From assembly GCA_018266475.1 (NCBI GenBank), contig JAFEAI010000116.1, positions 1-32,434 on the forward strand: DNA of 32,434 nucleotides, written 5' to 3'. The position numbers were made by a program, and so were the translations under genes. This document shows positions 7,194 to 14,349 of this stretch, piece after piece (positions within the stretch are counted from its first letter, which is position 1; each line of letters starts with the position of its first letter). The notes under the pieces were generated by a model. The model had not been told where the DNA came from and searched no databases. It saw only the letters and a list, made by a program, of their open reading frames with translations. The stretch comes from Bacteroidota bacterium. GTDB taxonomy: Bacteria; Bacteroidota; Bacteroidia; Flavobacteriales_F; PHOS-HE28.

Positions 7194-9808
7194 CGGGCGA
7201 TGATCAGGCGTCGGGTAAAAGTGCCGGCCTCCGTCACCAGGCGGACTAAGTAGGCCCCGGGGGCCACGCCCTCCAGCCCCATGGTGAACCTGCTGCCCGC
7301 TGCGGGGGCCGCCTGCGGGGCTGCCACCGTGCGGCCTTGCGCATCCAGCAGCTCCACGAACCTCCATGCCGCCGCCTGGCCGGGCAGCTCCACGGTTACT
7401 TGGGTTTGCGCCGGATTGGGGAAGATCCGCAGTTCACTTGCGGCCTGCACCCCGGCCACGTCCACGGTGCCGTTGCGCGCCACGTTCAATTGCAGCAGGT
7501 AGGTGCCGGTCATGCCTTGGAAATAGGGCGCCACATGGAAGTACACGGTGCCGCCGTTGGCCAGGTTTATGCTGCCGGGCATGATGTCGTCGTACACGGC
7601 CGACCAGGTGGTGCCGTCCAAGGAGGTGGAGAACATGGCGTCCACGGTATAGGTTTGGCCGTTGCCGCTGTTGTAGGCATCGTGCAGCCTGCCTGAGATG
7701 CTGTAGCTGTAGTTGGGCGGCAGCACCAGCTTGTAGTAATCCTGGTCGGTGGGGCTGTGGAAATTGGATCCCGTGGTGGCCACCGTGGCGCTGTTGCCCG
7801 AGAAGTTCACCGGGAGCGCATAGGCCTGGGCCACGGTATTGTCGGGTTCGTACGGGTCCGGGGCGATGGCGGGCGCCGTTACGGTGAAGAACACCGGGTT
7901 GGCATGGTAGCTGGACCCGGTGAGCTGCCATCCGCTGTTGCTTGGGTTGTGCTCAATGGCCAGCAGGTAGGTGCCCGGGGCCGCGGTGATGGCCGCCGGA
8001 CCGAAGGTGAGGCCCGGTGACTGGTAGGTGTATCCTGCCGGCAGGCCGTTGTTTTCGTTCAGCACACCGATCTCCTGCACCCAGTTGCCGTCCATGTCGT
8101 AGAGATCGGCACTGTACTGGCCGGTGAACGTGGAAAATCCGTCATTCACAATGTTGGTGGTGATGGAGACCTGTGCGCCCTGCGCCACGGACATGCCCGG
8201 TGATGCGGAAATGTCGGCATTTAGCTCGATGTTGTTGGGGTTCACCACCACCACCTGCGCCAGGTTGGTGTAGCCCGCATTGTCGTCCACCAGTACCCAT
8301 TCACCGTTGGTGGGGCGGTAGCACACGGCGATGTAGTAGGTGCCGGGCAGCATGGAAAGCAGGCCCGTGGTGGAGAACACCAGGTTGTTGTTGTACACAT
8401 AGCCTGCGGGCAGCGTGTAGCCGGTGAGGGTTTGCACGAAGCCGTAGAAGTTGCTGTTGGCATCGAACACCGCCGCACAGTAGTCGCCGCTGAAGTTGTT
8501 GGTGCCGGTGTTCATGATGTTGGTGTTCACCGAGAAGGCCTGGCCGTAGGAAATGGTGCCTGCGGAAGGCATCACGGCTGCATACAGGCCCATGCTGAAG
8601 GTTTGCTGCGGGCCCGTGCCGCCACCGGAGGGCGGCTTAATGCCGAAGATGGCCTCCTGCCCGTTATTGTACGCGCCCGTACCGCCACCGGTGCCCTGCC
8701 CGTCCGGGTTCAGTGCGCCTACGGCGAAGTTGCCGTCATAGGCCCCTCCCCACCCCCAGTTGAAGTGGAAGAAGTTGTTGTTGTCATACCCGTCGGCCAC
8801 AAAGCAGTGGCCGCCGCCACTGCCAAATCCATCGTACAGCACCGGGCGCGAGGCATCCAGGTCGGCCTTCAGCATGTTGATCCATTGCGCCTCGGTAAAG
8901 TTTGCCCGTTGCTTCCCCTGCAGGTCGGAACTGTAGTTGAAGTAGGTCTTCAGCGCGTATTCCGCATTGTGGTCGGTGCCTTGGCTGTTGGCCTGGATCA
9001 CCCATGCGCCGCTCACCTGCGGGCTGTAGCTCATGTCCACGCCCACGCCGCAATGGAACATCAGCGTGGCCACGGCGGCGTTGGCGCTGGTCACATTGTT
9101 CGGCATGGCGGCCCAGTTATAGGTGGTGGCCCCGAAGTTGGCCGAGAGGGTGCCGTAGCTTCCGCTGTTGTAGGAGTGGAACCCGGTGCCCTGGGCGGGC
9201 CAGTTGTGGTACTTCATCACTTGGGCCATGGCCGTGGCCACGCAGCCGGTCACCGATCCGCCCGGGCAAAGCGCGTTGTAGTAAGGGCTTTGGTTCCATG
9301 TGGTCTGCAGCAGGGGTGCCACGGCGGCCCGCTCGCCGGTGCTTCCTGCCTCCGCGTGCGCCCACCGTTGCCATTCGGCCTGCACGGCCGGTGCCGGTGC
9401 GGTGCCGGCCATCAAGGCGGCCCGTATTTCCTGCTTGTACCCTTCCAGCCACTTGGCCAAGTTGCTTGGCAGGGCCCCGGCGGCAAAGGCTCCTTCCCCG
9501 GAATAGCCTAATACCGGCAGCACCAGGTCATCGCCGCTTATGATCGCAAAGCCGGTGCCTGCGGCCACGTTGTAGATGCGGAAGAGCACGGTTGCGGGCC
9601 CGCCGTCGGAGGCCGGGTCCACCGCTTGGTCGGCAAGCACAAGCTGCTCCGCTTGCAGGCCGGCGAGCTGGGGTACCTGCGCGGCCAATACGCGCGCGGC
9701 CAGCATGCGTGCATGGCCGGCGGGCACCTGTGCCGCCCATAGCGGACCGGTGAAAAGCAAAATGGAAATGATCGCGGAAATGCGGGCGGGGCGTAGTGCT
9801 GCTGCCAT
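7190..9808 (-). CDS. C10 family (streptopain-like) cysteine protease with T9SS sorting domain
   Basis: The start is ATG 9808, giving a signal peptide (LLFTGPLWAAQ); a longer in-frame extension to 9949 runs through the promoter-like site at 9860 and was rejected. Of 872 residues, about 25-140 form a Spi-like propeptide (FRIYNVAAGTGFAIISGDD). The catalytic domain follows, with Cys189 in TGCVATAMAQ, His334 in GGGHCFVADGYD and Asn350-Trp351 in FHFNWGWGG, the normal C10 active site. Next are two related beta-sandwich domains (~400-520 and ~530-650), a pre-peptidase C-terminal-like region (DPYEPDNTVAQA ... DQDYYKLVL), and a T9SS sorting domain (LRIFPNPAQTQVTVEL ... GAYLVRL). The protein should be exported as a zymogen and cut itself to the active form. 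Known relatives are SpeB, interpain and periodontain. The stop overlaps the next lipoprotein gene. Confidence 0.93.
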   Translation of the reverse strand: MAAALRPARISAIISILLFTGPLWAAQVPAGHARMLAARVLAAQVPQLAGLQAEQLVLADQAVDPASDGGPATVLFRIYNVAAGTGFAIISGDDLVLPVLGYSGEGAFAAGALPSNLAKWLEGYKQEIRAALMAGTAPAPAVQAEWQRWAHAEAGSTGERAAVAPLLQTTWNQSPYYNALCPGGSVTGCVATAMAQVMKYHNWPAQGTGFHSYNSGSYGTLSANFGATTYNWAAMPNNVTSANAAVATLMFHCGVGVDMSYSPQVSGAWVIQANSQGTDHNAEYALKTYFNYSSDLQGKQRANFTEAQWINMLKADLDASRPVLYDGFGSGGGHCFVADGYDNNNFFHFNWGWGGAYDGNFAVGALNPDGQGTGGGTGAYNNGQEAIFGIKPPSGGGTGPQQTFSMGLYAAVMPSAGTISYGQAFSVNTNIMNTGTNNFSGDYCAAVFDANSNFYGFVQTLTGYTLPAGYVYNNNLVFSTTGLLSMLPGTYYIAVCYRPTNGEWVLVDDNAGYTNLAQVVVVNPNNIELNADISASPGMSVAQGAQVSITTNIVNDGFSTFTGQYSADLYDMDGNWVQEIGVLNENNGLPAGYTYQSPGLTFGPAAITAAPGTYLLAIEHNPSNSGWQLTGSSYHANPVFFTVTAPAIAPDPYEPDNTVAQAYALPVNFSGNSATVATTGSNFHSPTDQDYYKLVLPPNYSYSISGRLHDAYNSGNGQTYTVDAMFSTSLDGTTWSAVYDDIMPGSINLANGGTVYFHVAPYFQGMTGTYLLQLNVARNGTVDVAGVQAASELRIFPNPAQTQVTVELPGQAAAWRFVELLDAQGRTVAAPQAAPAAGSRFTMGLEGVAPGAYLVRLVTEAGTFTRRLIIAR

Positions 9809-9859
9809 GGTGCCTTGTTGCCCGGGGGAGTGCGGTGGATCCCGTTTCCCGGGCAAGCC

Positions 9860-9867
9860 CAAAAATA
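9860..9867 (-). promoter_or_regulatory. Bacteroidota-type -7 element (TATTTTTG)
   Basis: It matches TAnnTTTG on the minus strand, 52 bases upstream of the chosen protease start, so transcription would begin near 9853. No clear -33 TTG is seen at the usual spacing. Confidence 0.45.
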
Positions 9868-9911
9868 AGTGCGTCCGCCGCGCGGCCCAATCCCCAAAAC
9901 TGGGGATATGC

Positions 9912-10832
9912 CTACACCAGTTCGATATCGAAATCCACCAGCTCCACAAACTGGCGGATGCGCTGGTCGATCTCCTCGCGGTTGAGCTCCAGCAGGCGCT
10001 GCACGCCGAATTTTTCGCAGCAGAAGGAGGCCATGGCCGAGCCCACGATGATGGCGCGTTTCAGGTTGTTGAAGCCATGGTCGCCGCTGTGGGCCAGATA
10101 GCCGATGAAGCCGCCGGCAAACGTATCCCCGGCACCGGTGGGGTCCACCACTTCGTCCAAGGGCAAGGCCGGGGCGAAGAACACGCGTTCCTTGCTGAAA
10201 AGCAGGGCGCCGTGCTCGCCTTTTTTCACCACCAGGTACTTGGGGCCCATGGCCAGGATGGAGCTGGCCGCCTTCACCAGGCTGTGCTCGCCGCTCAATT
10301 GGCGTGCCTCCGAGTCATTGATCATCAGGATGCCCACGCGGGCGATCACCTCGCGCAGCTTGGCCATGGCGCTGTCCATCCAGAAGTTCATGGTGTCCAT
10401 GGCCACCAGTGCGGGCGCCTCGGCCTGGTCCAGCACCTTGGCCTGGATCACCGGGTCCAAGTTGCCCAGCATGAGGTATTCGGCGGATCGGTAGGTTTCG
10501 CTCAGCACGGGGTCCAGGTCCAGCAGCACATTAAGGCGCGTTTCCAGCGTGTCGCGCGCATTCATGTCATAGTGGTAGCGTCCGCTCCAGAAGAAGCTTT
10601 CCTTGCCGGGCAACACCTCCAGCCCGGCCAGGTCGATGCCGCGCTTGCGCAGGTCGTCCATGGTGCCCTTGGGGAAATCATCGCCCACCACGCTTACGAT
10701 GCCCTGGTCCTTCAGGAAATACGACGCCGCCAAAGCAATGTAGGTGGCTGCGCCGCCCACCACCTTGTCGGCCTTGCCAAAAGGGGTTTCAATGTTGTCG
10801 AACGCAACGGTTCCTACGGTAACGAGCTTCAT
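9912..10832 (-). CDS. PfkB-family (ribokinase-like) sugar kinase
   Basis: The start is ATG 10832 (MKLVTVGTVAFDNIETPFGK); upstream in-frame codons lie in the promoter region. The 306 residues match the usual size of the family. The N-terminal region has the substrate-binding GGAATYIA motif (residues ~26-33). The C-terminal PfkB signature is DPTGAGDTFAGGF, with the catalytic Asp at residue 236. Such enzymes transfer the ATP gamma-phosphate to a sugar or nucleoside hydroxyl; the acceptor cannot be told from sequence alone (fructose, ribose, adenosine and others are possible). No sugar transport or catabolic genes sit beside it. It is cytoplasmic and appears monocistronic, with its own promoter-like site at 10857. 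Confidence 0.88.
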   Translation of the reverse strand: MKLVTVGTVAFDNIETPFGKADKVVGGAATYIALAASYFLKDQGIVSVVGDDFPKGTMDDLRKRGIDLAGLEVLPGKESFFWSGRYHYDMNARDTLETRLNVLLDLDPVLSETYRSAEYLMLGNLDPVIQAKVLDQAEAPALVAMDTMNFWMDSAMAKLREVIARVGILMINDSEARQLSGEHSLVKAASSILAMGPKYLVVKKGEHGALLFSKERVFFAPALPLDEVVDPTGAGDTFAGGFIGYLAHSGDHGFNNLKRAIIVGSAMASFCCEKFGVQRLLELNREEIDQRIRQFVELVDFDIELV

Positions 10833-10856
10833 GGGCGGGTATGCTTTTTCGGCGGG

Positions 10857-10864
10857 CAAAGGTG
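10857..10864 (-). promoter_or_regulatory. Promoter-like -7 element of sugar kinase gene (CACCTTTG)
   Basis: One mismatch to TAnnTTTG, followed by CCCGCC on the minus strand, as at other starts in this window. It lies 24 bases upstream of ATG 10832. Confidence 0.4.
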
Positions 10865-10902
10865 GGGAAAGCGGTCGAACAAGAGGGCCGGCCCCGAATG
10901 GA

Positions 10903-10931
10903 AAGGGCCCCAGCTCACTGCTGAGGCCCTT
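10903..10931 (-). terminator. Intrinsic terminator of tRNA-Asn
   Basis: The stem is AAGGGCC / GGCCCTT with an inner CAGC / GCTG pair around loop TCACT, with one mismatch between them. Read on the minus strand it starts just after the tRNA 3' end and is followed by TTTCC. Confidence 0.65.
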
Positions 10932-10932
10932 G

Positions 10933-11006
10933 CTCCCCGGGCTGGACTTGAACCAGCGACCCCCTGATTAACAGTCAGGTGCTCTAACCAGCTGAGCTAC
11001 CAGGGA
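10933..11006 (-). tRNA. tRNA-Asn (anticodon GTT)
   Basis: The cloverleaf can be drawn on the minus strand: acceptor TCCCTGG / CCGGGGA, D arm with AGCTCAGCTGGTTAGAGC, anticodon loop CTGTTAA giving anticodon GTT, T loop TTCAAGT between CTGG and CCAG, discriminator G. The 3' CCA is not encoded. It has its own promoter (11033) and terminator (10903). Confidence 0.95.
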
Positions 11007-11032
11007 AGAAAACCCTTTTTGCAAAGGGAGCG

Positions 11033-11040
11033 CAAAAGTA
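11033..11040 (-). promoter_or_regulatory. Promoter -7 element of tRNA-Asn (TACTTTTG)
   Basis: It matches TAnnTTTG exactly, followed by CGCTCC, 26 bases upstream of the tRNA 5' end. Between the two is a small perfect hairpin (11013-11028, CCCTTT / AAAGGG) that would be in the precursor leader. Confidence 0.6.
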
Positions 11041-11130
11041 GGCACACAGGGCATTCCTGCAAGCTGCTTTTCCTTGCACCCCATTTTTCATCCCTCCACC
11101 GGCCTAGCGCATGGCCTGGTGGAAAAGCCG

Positions 11131-11159
11131 AAGGGGCCGTCCATTGCGGACAGCCCCTT
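11131..11159 (-). terminator. Intrinsic terminator of tRNA-fMet
   Basis: The stem is AAGGGGC / GCCCCTT with inner GTCC / GGAC around ATTGC. On the minus strand it begins 8 bases after the tRNA 3' end and is followed by CGGCTTTTCC. It has the same design as the tRNA-Asn terminator. Confidence 0.65.
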
Positions 11160-11167
11160 GTGCTTTG

Positions 11168-11240
11168 TAGCGGGGGTAGGACTCGAACCTACGGCCTTCG
11201 GGTTATGAGCCCGACGAGCTACCATCTGCTCCACCCCGCA
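11168..11240 (-). tRNA. Initiator tRNA-fMet (anticodon CAT)
   Basis: The cloverleaf on the minus strand has acceptor TGCGGGG / CCCCGCT and anticodon loop CTCATAA. Three features mark it as the initiator rather than elongator or Ile2: an unpaired 1-72 position (T against T), three consecutive G-C pairs at the base of the anticodon stem (TCGGG / CCCGA), and A11-T24 in the D stem. The 3' CCA is not encoded. Confidence 0.93.
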
Positions 11241-11250
11241 ATCAGGGCGG

Positions 11251-11258
11251 CAAAGGTA
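11251..11258 (-). promoter_or_regulatory. Promoter -7 element of tRNA-fMet (TACCTTTG)
   Basis: Exact TAnnTTTG match followed by CCGCC, ending 10 bases before the tRNA 5' end, so the precursor leader would be only a few bases long. Confidence 0.6.
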
Positions 11259-11386
11259 GGCATGGATCAGTGAACTCGGTCATTTATTTCACGGCGAACC
11301 CCACATCCCGCCCCGACCGATCACCCGCTTATGCTGCAACGGCCGCACTCCCCGGTCCCTTCTCGGCTCCGCGTGGGGCTCCCTTC

Positions 11387-11497
11387 GCGCCCTTTGCGTC
11401 TTGGCGGTAGAATCTTGCTCCACATCCCCGCATCCCCTCTTCGCGCCTTCGCGTCTTCGCGTGAGGCCTCCTTGGCGCCCTTTGCGTCTTGGCGGTA
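11387..11497. repeat. Low-complexity environmental repeat (CGCCAAGACGCAAAGG type)
   Basis: A 23-bp unit, GCGCCCTTTGCGTCTTGGCGGTA, occurs at 11387-11409 and again exactly at 11475-11497. Between them is a related block of TTCGCG/CTTCGCG units (about 11438-11462). This style of intergenic repeat is known to be scattered in many environmental bacterial genomes. Short open frames across it encode Arg/Lys-rich peptides and are not genes. Apart from this repeat and the fMet promoter I see nothing in the 300 bases between 11241 and 11553. Confidence 0.7.
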
Positions 11498-11553
11498 AAC
11501 TCTTTGGGAACGCCGCCGTGCAACGCGTTTAGCGGCCAGGAAACGCGCATCGC

Positions 11554-13824
11554 TCAATCCTTCGCCTCCACCATAAAGCGGTAGCCCGGCGCACCCTTGT
11601 ATCCGGCCAGCTCCTCCTTTGTGGCGGGCCTGAAGGTGAAACTTGCCGCCGGCGCACCGGCTTTTGCCAAGTAGGCCTGTACGGCCCTTTGCCGGGCCCC
11701 CTCCTCCGCCTGCACCGCCGCCACGGCGGCCTGCTTCCCCACTATGGCCAGGCAGCGGTCCACCTCGGCCTGGCTGCGGGTGCCCGGGGATTTCCCGTTC
11801 AAGAAAGCCGTGAAGCTGCTGTCGCGCAGGCTGAATGCCGCCACCTTGGCACTATCCGCTGCGCTGAGCGGGGACTGCAGGCCCAGGAACTCCTGCTTCA
11901 CCCGTTGCGCGGCCCATGCCTCCGCCTCGGCCAGTGTATCGGTTACCGGCACCAGGTCGGCACGCAGGTCGGGCTTCTCCTTCAGCATGGCGGCCAGGGC
12001 ATCCAACGCGCGCCGCTGGTCCTTTTCCAAAGCGGTGGAAAGCTGCGGGAAACGCACTTCCTCCACGTCGGCATCATCCTTGGCGCCGAACAGGCCGGCA
12101 ACCAGCCTCACGGGCGCTGCGGCGGCCTTCACCACCAGGTTCTTCAGCACCTGCCACACAATGGGCCAAGGCTTGAAGGTGGGGTCGTTCAGGTCGCCGG
12201 TCACCGGTACTTTCAGGTCTATCTTGCCATGCACATCGCGCAGCAGGGAGGCTGCCAGGCGCAGTGGAAGGATGAAGATGCCCGTATCGTGCACGTCGGT
12301 CTTTTTCCCGAAGCGCAGGTTGTCGGCGGTGAGCAGGTTTTGGCTGTCCAGCTTTCCATCGCGGATGGTAGTGCTGCCCGTGTAGCTGAGCGTGCCCGAG
12401 GTGATGGGGTATGCGGCATACCAGCGGCTGTAGGCGTCCAGGTCGGGCAGCACCAGGTCCTTCACGCTGAGGTCCACGGCCACATTGCGGAAATTGCGGG
12501 GATCGAAGCGGAAGGTGCTGGCCAGTTCGCCCCGGCCATTGAGCCGGGCCGATGCGGAGAAGTCGGCGGTGCCGCTGCGGGTGGTGATGCGGCTGCTGCG
12601 CAAACTGATGCGGTCCAAGGAGTAGCGGAAGGGTTTTTCCGGGGTGAAGTCCTCAAACTCCACGGTGCCGTTTGCCATGGCCATGCTGTCGGCCGTGTAT
12701 TCGTTGGCCACAAATTCCTGCCCCAGCAGCCGCACATAATCAGCCAGCATCACAAACACGTTGCCGGGGGTGCTGGCCAGCACCGTGGCCCCGGTATCCC
12801 CTGCGGCCTGGTCCAATTTCAGGGCCTTGGTCCACGTGTTGCTTCCGTCCGGCCACTGGCTGTAGCGGGTGAAGAGACCGCCCAGGAACACATGGCCGAT
12901 GCGGAACAGGTGGTCGCGGGCGTTCAAGGTGTCCAGCAGCACCCGGCCGTCCTTCAGGCCCAGCAGTTCCTTGCCGCTGCCATCGGTGATCTCCAGCCCA
13001 TGCACCGCCAAGTGGCCGGCCGCCGCTAGCGCGGTGGTATCGGCCCAGCTGTCCTCCAGGTGCAGTCCAAGGTCCAGCGCACCCTTCAGGCCGGTGGTGT
13101 GCATAAGGTCCTGCAGGTAGGGCAGCAGCAGGGGCAGGGAAAAGGAACTGAGCGCCGCATTGATTCCGTACCGGCTCTTCTCCGTATCGATCTTGAAGGT
13201 GCCTTGTACGGTGCCGCCGCCATCGATGGCAAACCCCACGCCGAAATCCATGCGTGCGCTTTCCGAGGTGATGCGCGTGCAATTGGCCCGAAGCTCCGAA
13301 ATGCCGACAGGCGCCTTGAGGATATCACTCGCATAGGTGATCCGCCCGCCGTCGAGCAGAATGTCCTCCATGCTGAACAGCACCGGTTTTTCCTCCGCCT
13401 GCGGCTTGGCCTCGGCGCTGCCGCCGAGTTCAAGCAGGTCGCTGAAGTTGAAGCGGTCGCCATGCTGCACAAGATGGAAGTACGGCTGCTCGATGCGCAG
13501 CTTGCGGAAGCGCCACTTGTTGTTGCGGAACCCCGCCCACAGGTCGCTCTTCACGGAAATGCTTTTCCAGGAAACGAACACCTCGCTGCTGCCGGGCTCG
13601 TAGCACTTCACGCCATGTACCGCATAGGTGTAGGTGAACGGGTTGAGGATGATGTCGCCGATGGTGACGCGCCGTCCGATCCATTCCACGCTGTGCCGCT
13701 CGATGTATCGCTTCAGCAGATAGGGCAGGAAAAACGCCACCGTGCCCAGCAGGAGCAACAGGGCGGCCACTGCGGCCAGCAGCCTGCGGACGATGTACTT
13801 TTTCCTCCCGGACCCTTCTGGCAT
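11554..13824 (-). CDS. DUF748 / AsmA-like membrane-anchored protein
   Basis: The start is the ATG at 13824 (MPEGSGRKKYIVRR); a TTG three codons upstream is less likely. The product has 756 residues. A single N-terminal transmembrane helix (about residues 15-35, LLAAVAALLLLLGTVAFFLP) follows a positive cytoplasmic tail. The rest is a long periplasmic beta-rich region with repeated hydrophobic strands, including VTIGDIILNPFTYTYAVHGV, which fits DUF748 at the N-terminus of AsmA/TamB-like proteins. The C-terminal ~170 residues are charged and helical (STALEKDQRRALDALAAMLK). Proteins of this superfamily are linked to phospholipid transport between membranes and outer-membrane homeostasis; the exact job of this one is unknown. 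It appears monocistronic and divergent from the GNAT gene. Confidence 0.8.
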   Translation of the reverse strand: MPEGSGRKKYIVRRLLAAVAALLLLLGTVAFFLPYLLKRYIERHSVEWIGRRVTIGDIILNPFTYTYAVHGVKCYEPGSSEVFVSWKSISVKSDLWAGFRNNKWRFRKLRIEQPYFHLVQHGDRFNFSDLLELGGSAEAKPQAEEKPVLFSMEDILLDGGRITYASDILKAPVGISELRANCTRITSESARMDFGVGFAIDGGGTVQGTFKIDTEKSRYGINAALSSFSLPLLLPYLQDLMHTTGLKGALDLGLHLEDSWADTTALAAAGHLAVHGLEITDGSGKELLGLKDGRVLLDTLNARDHLFRIGHVFLGGLFTRYSQWPDGSNTWTKALKLDQAAGDTGATVLASTPGNVFVMLADYVRLLGQEFVANEYTADSMAMANGTVEFEDFTPEKPFRYSLDRISLRSSRITTRSGTADFSASARLNGRGELASTFRFDPRNFRNVAVDLSVKDLVLPDLDAYSRWYAAYPITSGTLSYTGSTTIRDGKLDSQNLLTADNLRFGKKTDVHDTGIFILPLRLAASLLRDVHGKIDLKVPVTGDLNDPTFKPWPIVWQVLKNLVVKAAAAPVRLVAGLFGAKDDADVEEVRFPQLSTALEKDQRRALDALAAMLKEKPDLRADLVPVTDTLAEAEAWAAQRVKQEFLGLQSPLSAADSAKVAAFSLRDSSFTAFLNGKSPGTRSQAEVDRCLAIVGKQAAVAAVQAEEGARQRAVQAYLAKAGAPAASFTFRPATKEELAGYKGAPGYRFMVEAKD

Positions 13825-13925
13825 CGGGTGCAAATGTCCGCGATCGCGGCGGCATGGCCATGCAGAGGCCCAAACTGCCCATCACCCCGTTGGGGCCCCT
13901 GTCGAATTACCTCTTCCCCACTTCG

Positions 13926-13933
13926 TATCTTTG
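13926..13933 (+). promoter_or_regulatory. Promoter -7 element of GNAT gene (TATCTTTG)
   Basis: Exact TAnnTTTG match followed by CGCCCTCC, 61 bases upstream of ATG 13995. The 170-base divergent gap 13825-13994 holds nothing else I can identify. Confidence 0.55.
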
Positions 13934-13994
13934 CGCCCTCCAAGTGCTCCGGGCGCTGCGTTCGTGCGCAAGCACCGGGGCCGGGCACCATACC

Positions 13995-14297
13995 ATGAAC
14001 GACTATACGCAGGTCCCGTTGATCAACGATACAAGTTCCCGCCAGTTTGAAATGGAAGTGGAAGGGCGGATGGCCAAGGTGGAATATGAATTGAACGGCA
14101 CCAAAATGTTCCTCACCCACGCCAAGGTGCCCAAGGCCTTGGAGGGCTTGGGCGTGGGGGCCGCCATTGTGGAGCGGGTGTTCAGCTACATTGAGGAGAA
14201 CAACCTGAAACTGGTGCCCATGTGCGCCTTCGTTACCGCCCACCTGCGCAAGCATCCCGAGTGGAAGCGCATCGTGGAAAAGGGCGTGCAGGTGTGA
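13995..14297 (+). CDS. Small GNAT-family N-acetyltransferase (YjdJ-like)
   Basis: I chose ATG 13995 (MNDYTQVPLINDTSSRQFEM), which lies downstream of the promoter element; an in-frame ATG at 13854 is upstream of it and would add an unrelated tail. The 100 residues match the small single-domain COG2388 type. Features are a first strand FEMEVEGRMAKVEYELNG, then the CoA-binding loop ALEGLGVGAAIVERVFSYI, and the final strand LKLVPMCAFVTAHLRKHPEW. Members are predicted acetyl-CoA-dependent acyltransferases whose substrates are mostly unknown. It lies 52 bases before gltX, but gltX has its own promoter-like element. Confidence 0.85.
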   Translation: MNDYTQVPLINDTSSRQFEMEVEGRMAKVEYELNGTKMFLTHAKVPKALEGLGVGAAIVERVFSYIEENNLKLVPMCAFVTAHLRKHPEWKRIVEKGVQV

Positions 14298-14313
14298 ACG
14301 GGACCGGTCCGGC

Positions 14314-14321
14314 TAATTTCG
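14314..14321 (+). promoter_or_regulatory. Promoter-like -7 element of gltX (TAATTTCG)
   Basis: TAnnTTYG form followed by CGCCCC, 28 bases upstream of the gltX ATG. Confidence 0.4.
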
Positions 14322-14349
14322 CGCCCCGGCAGATCCCGGCCCCAGCAAT

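Noticed and set aside
8432..9511. 359-codon plus-strand frame opposite the C10 protease
   Set aside because: Antisense to the catalytic domain, composition typical of GC shadow, no motif or start context.
11321..11557. Small Arg/Lys-rich frames (RQDAKGAKE, REDAKARR)
   Set aside because: These are translations of the environmental intergenic repeat, a known false-gene source.
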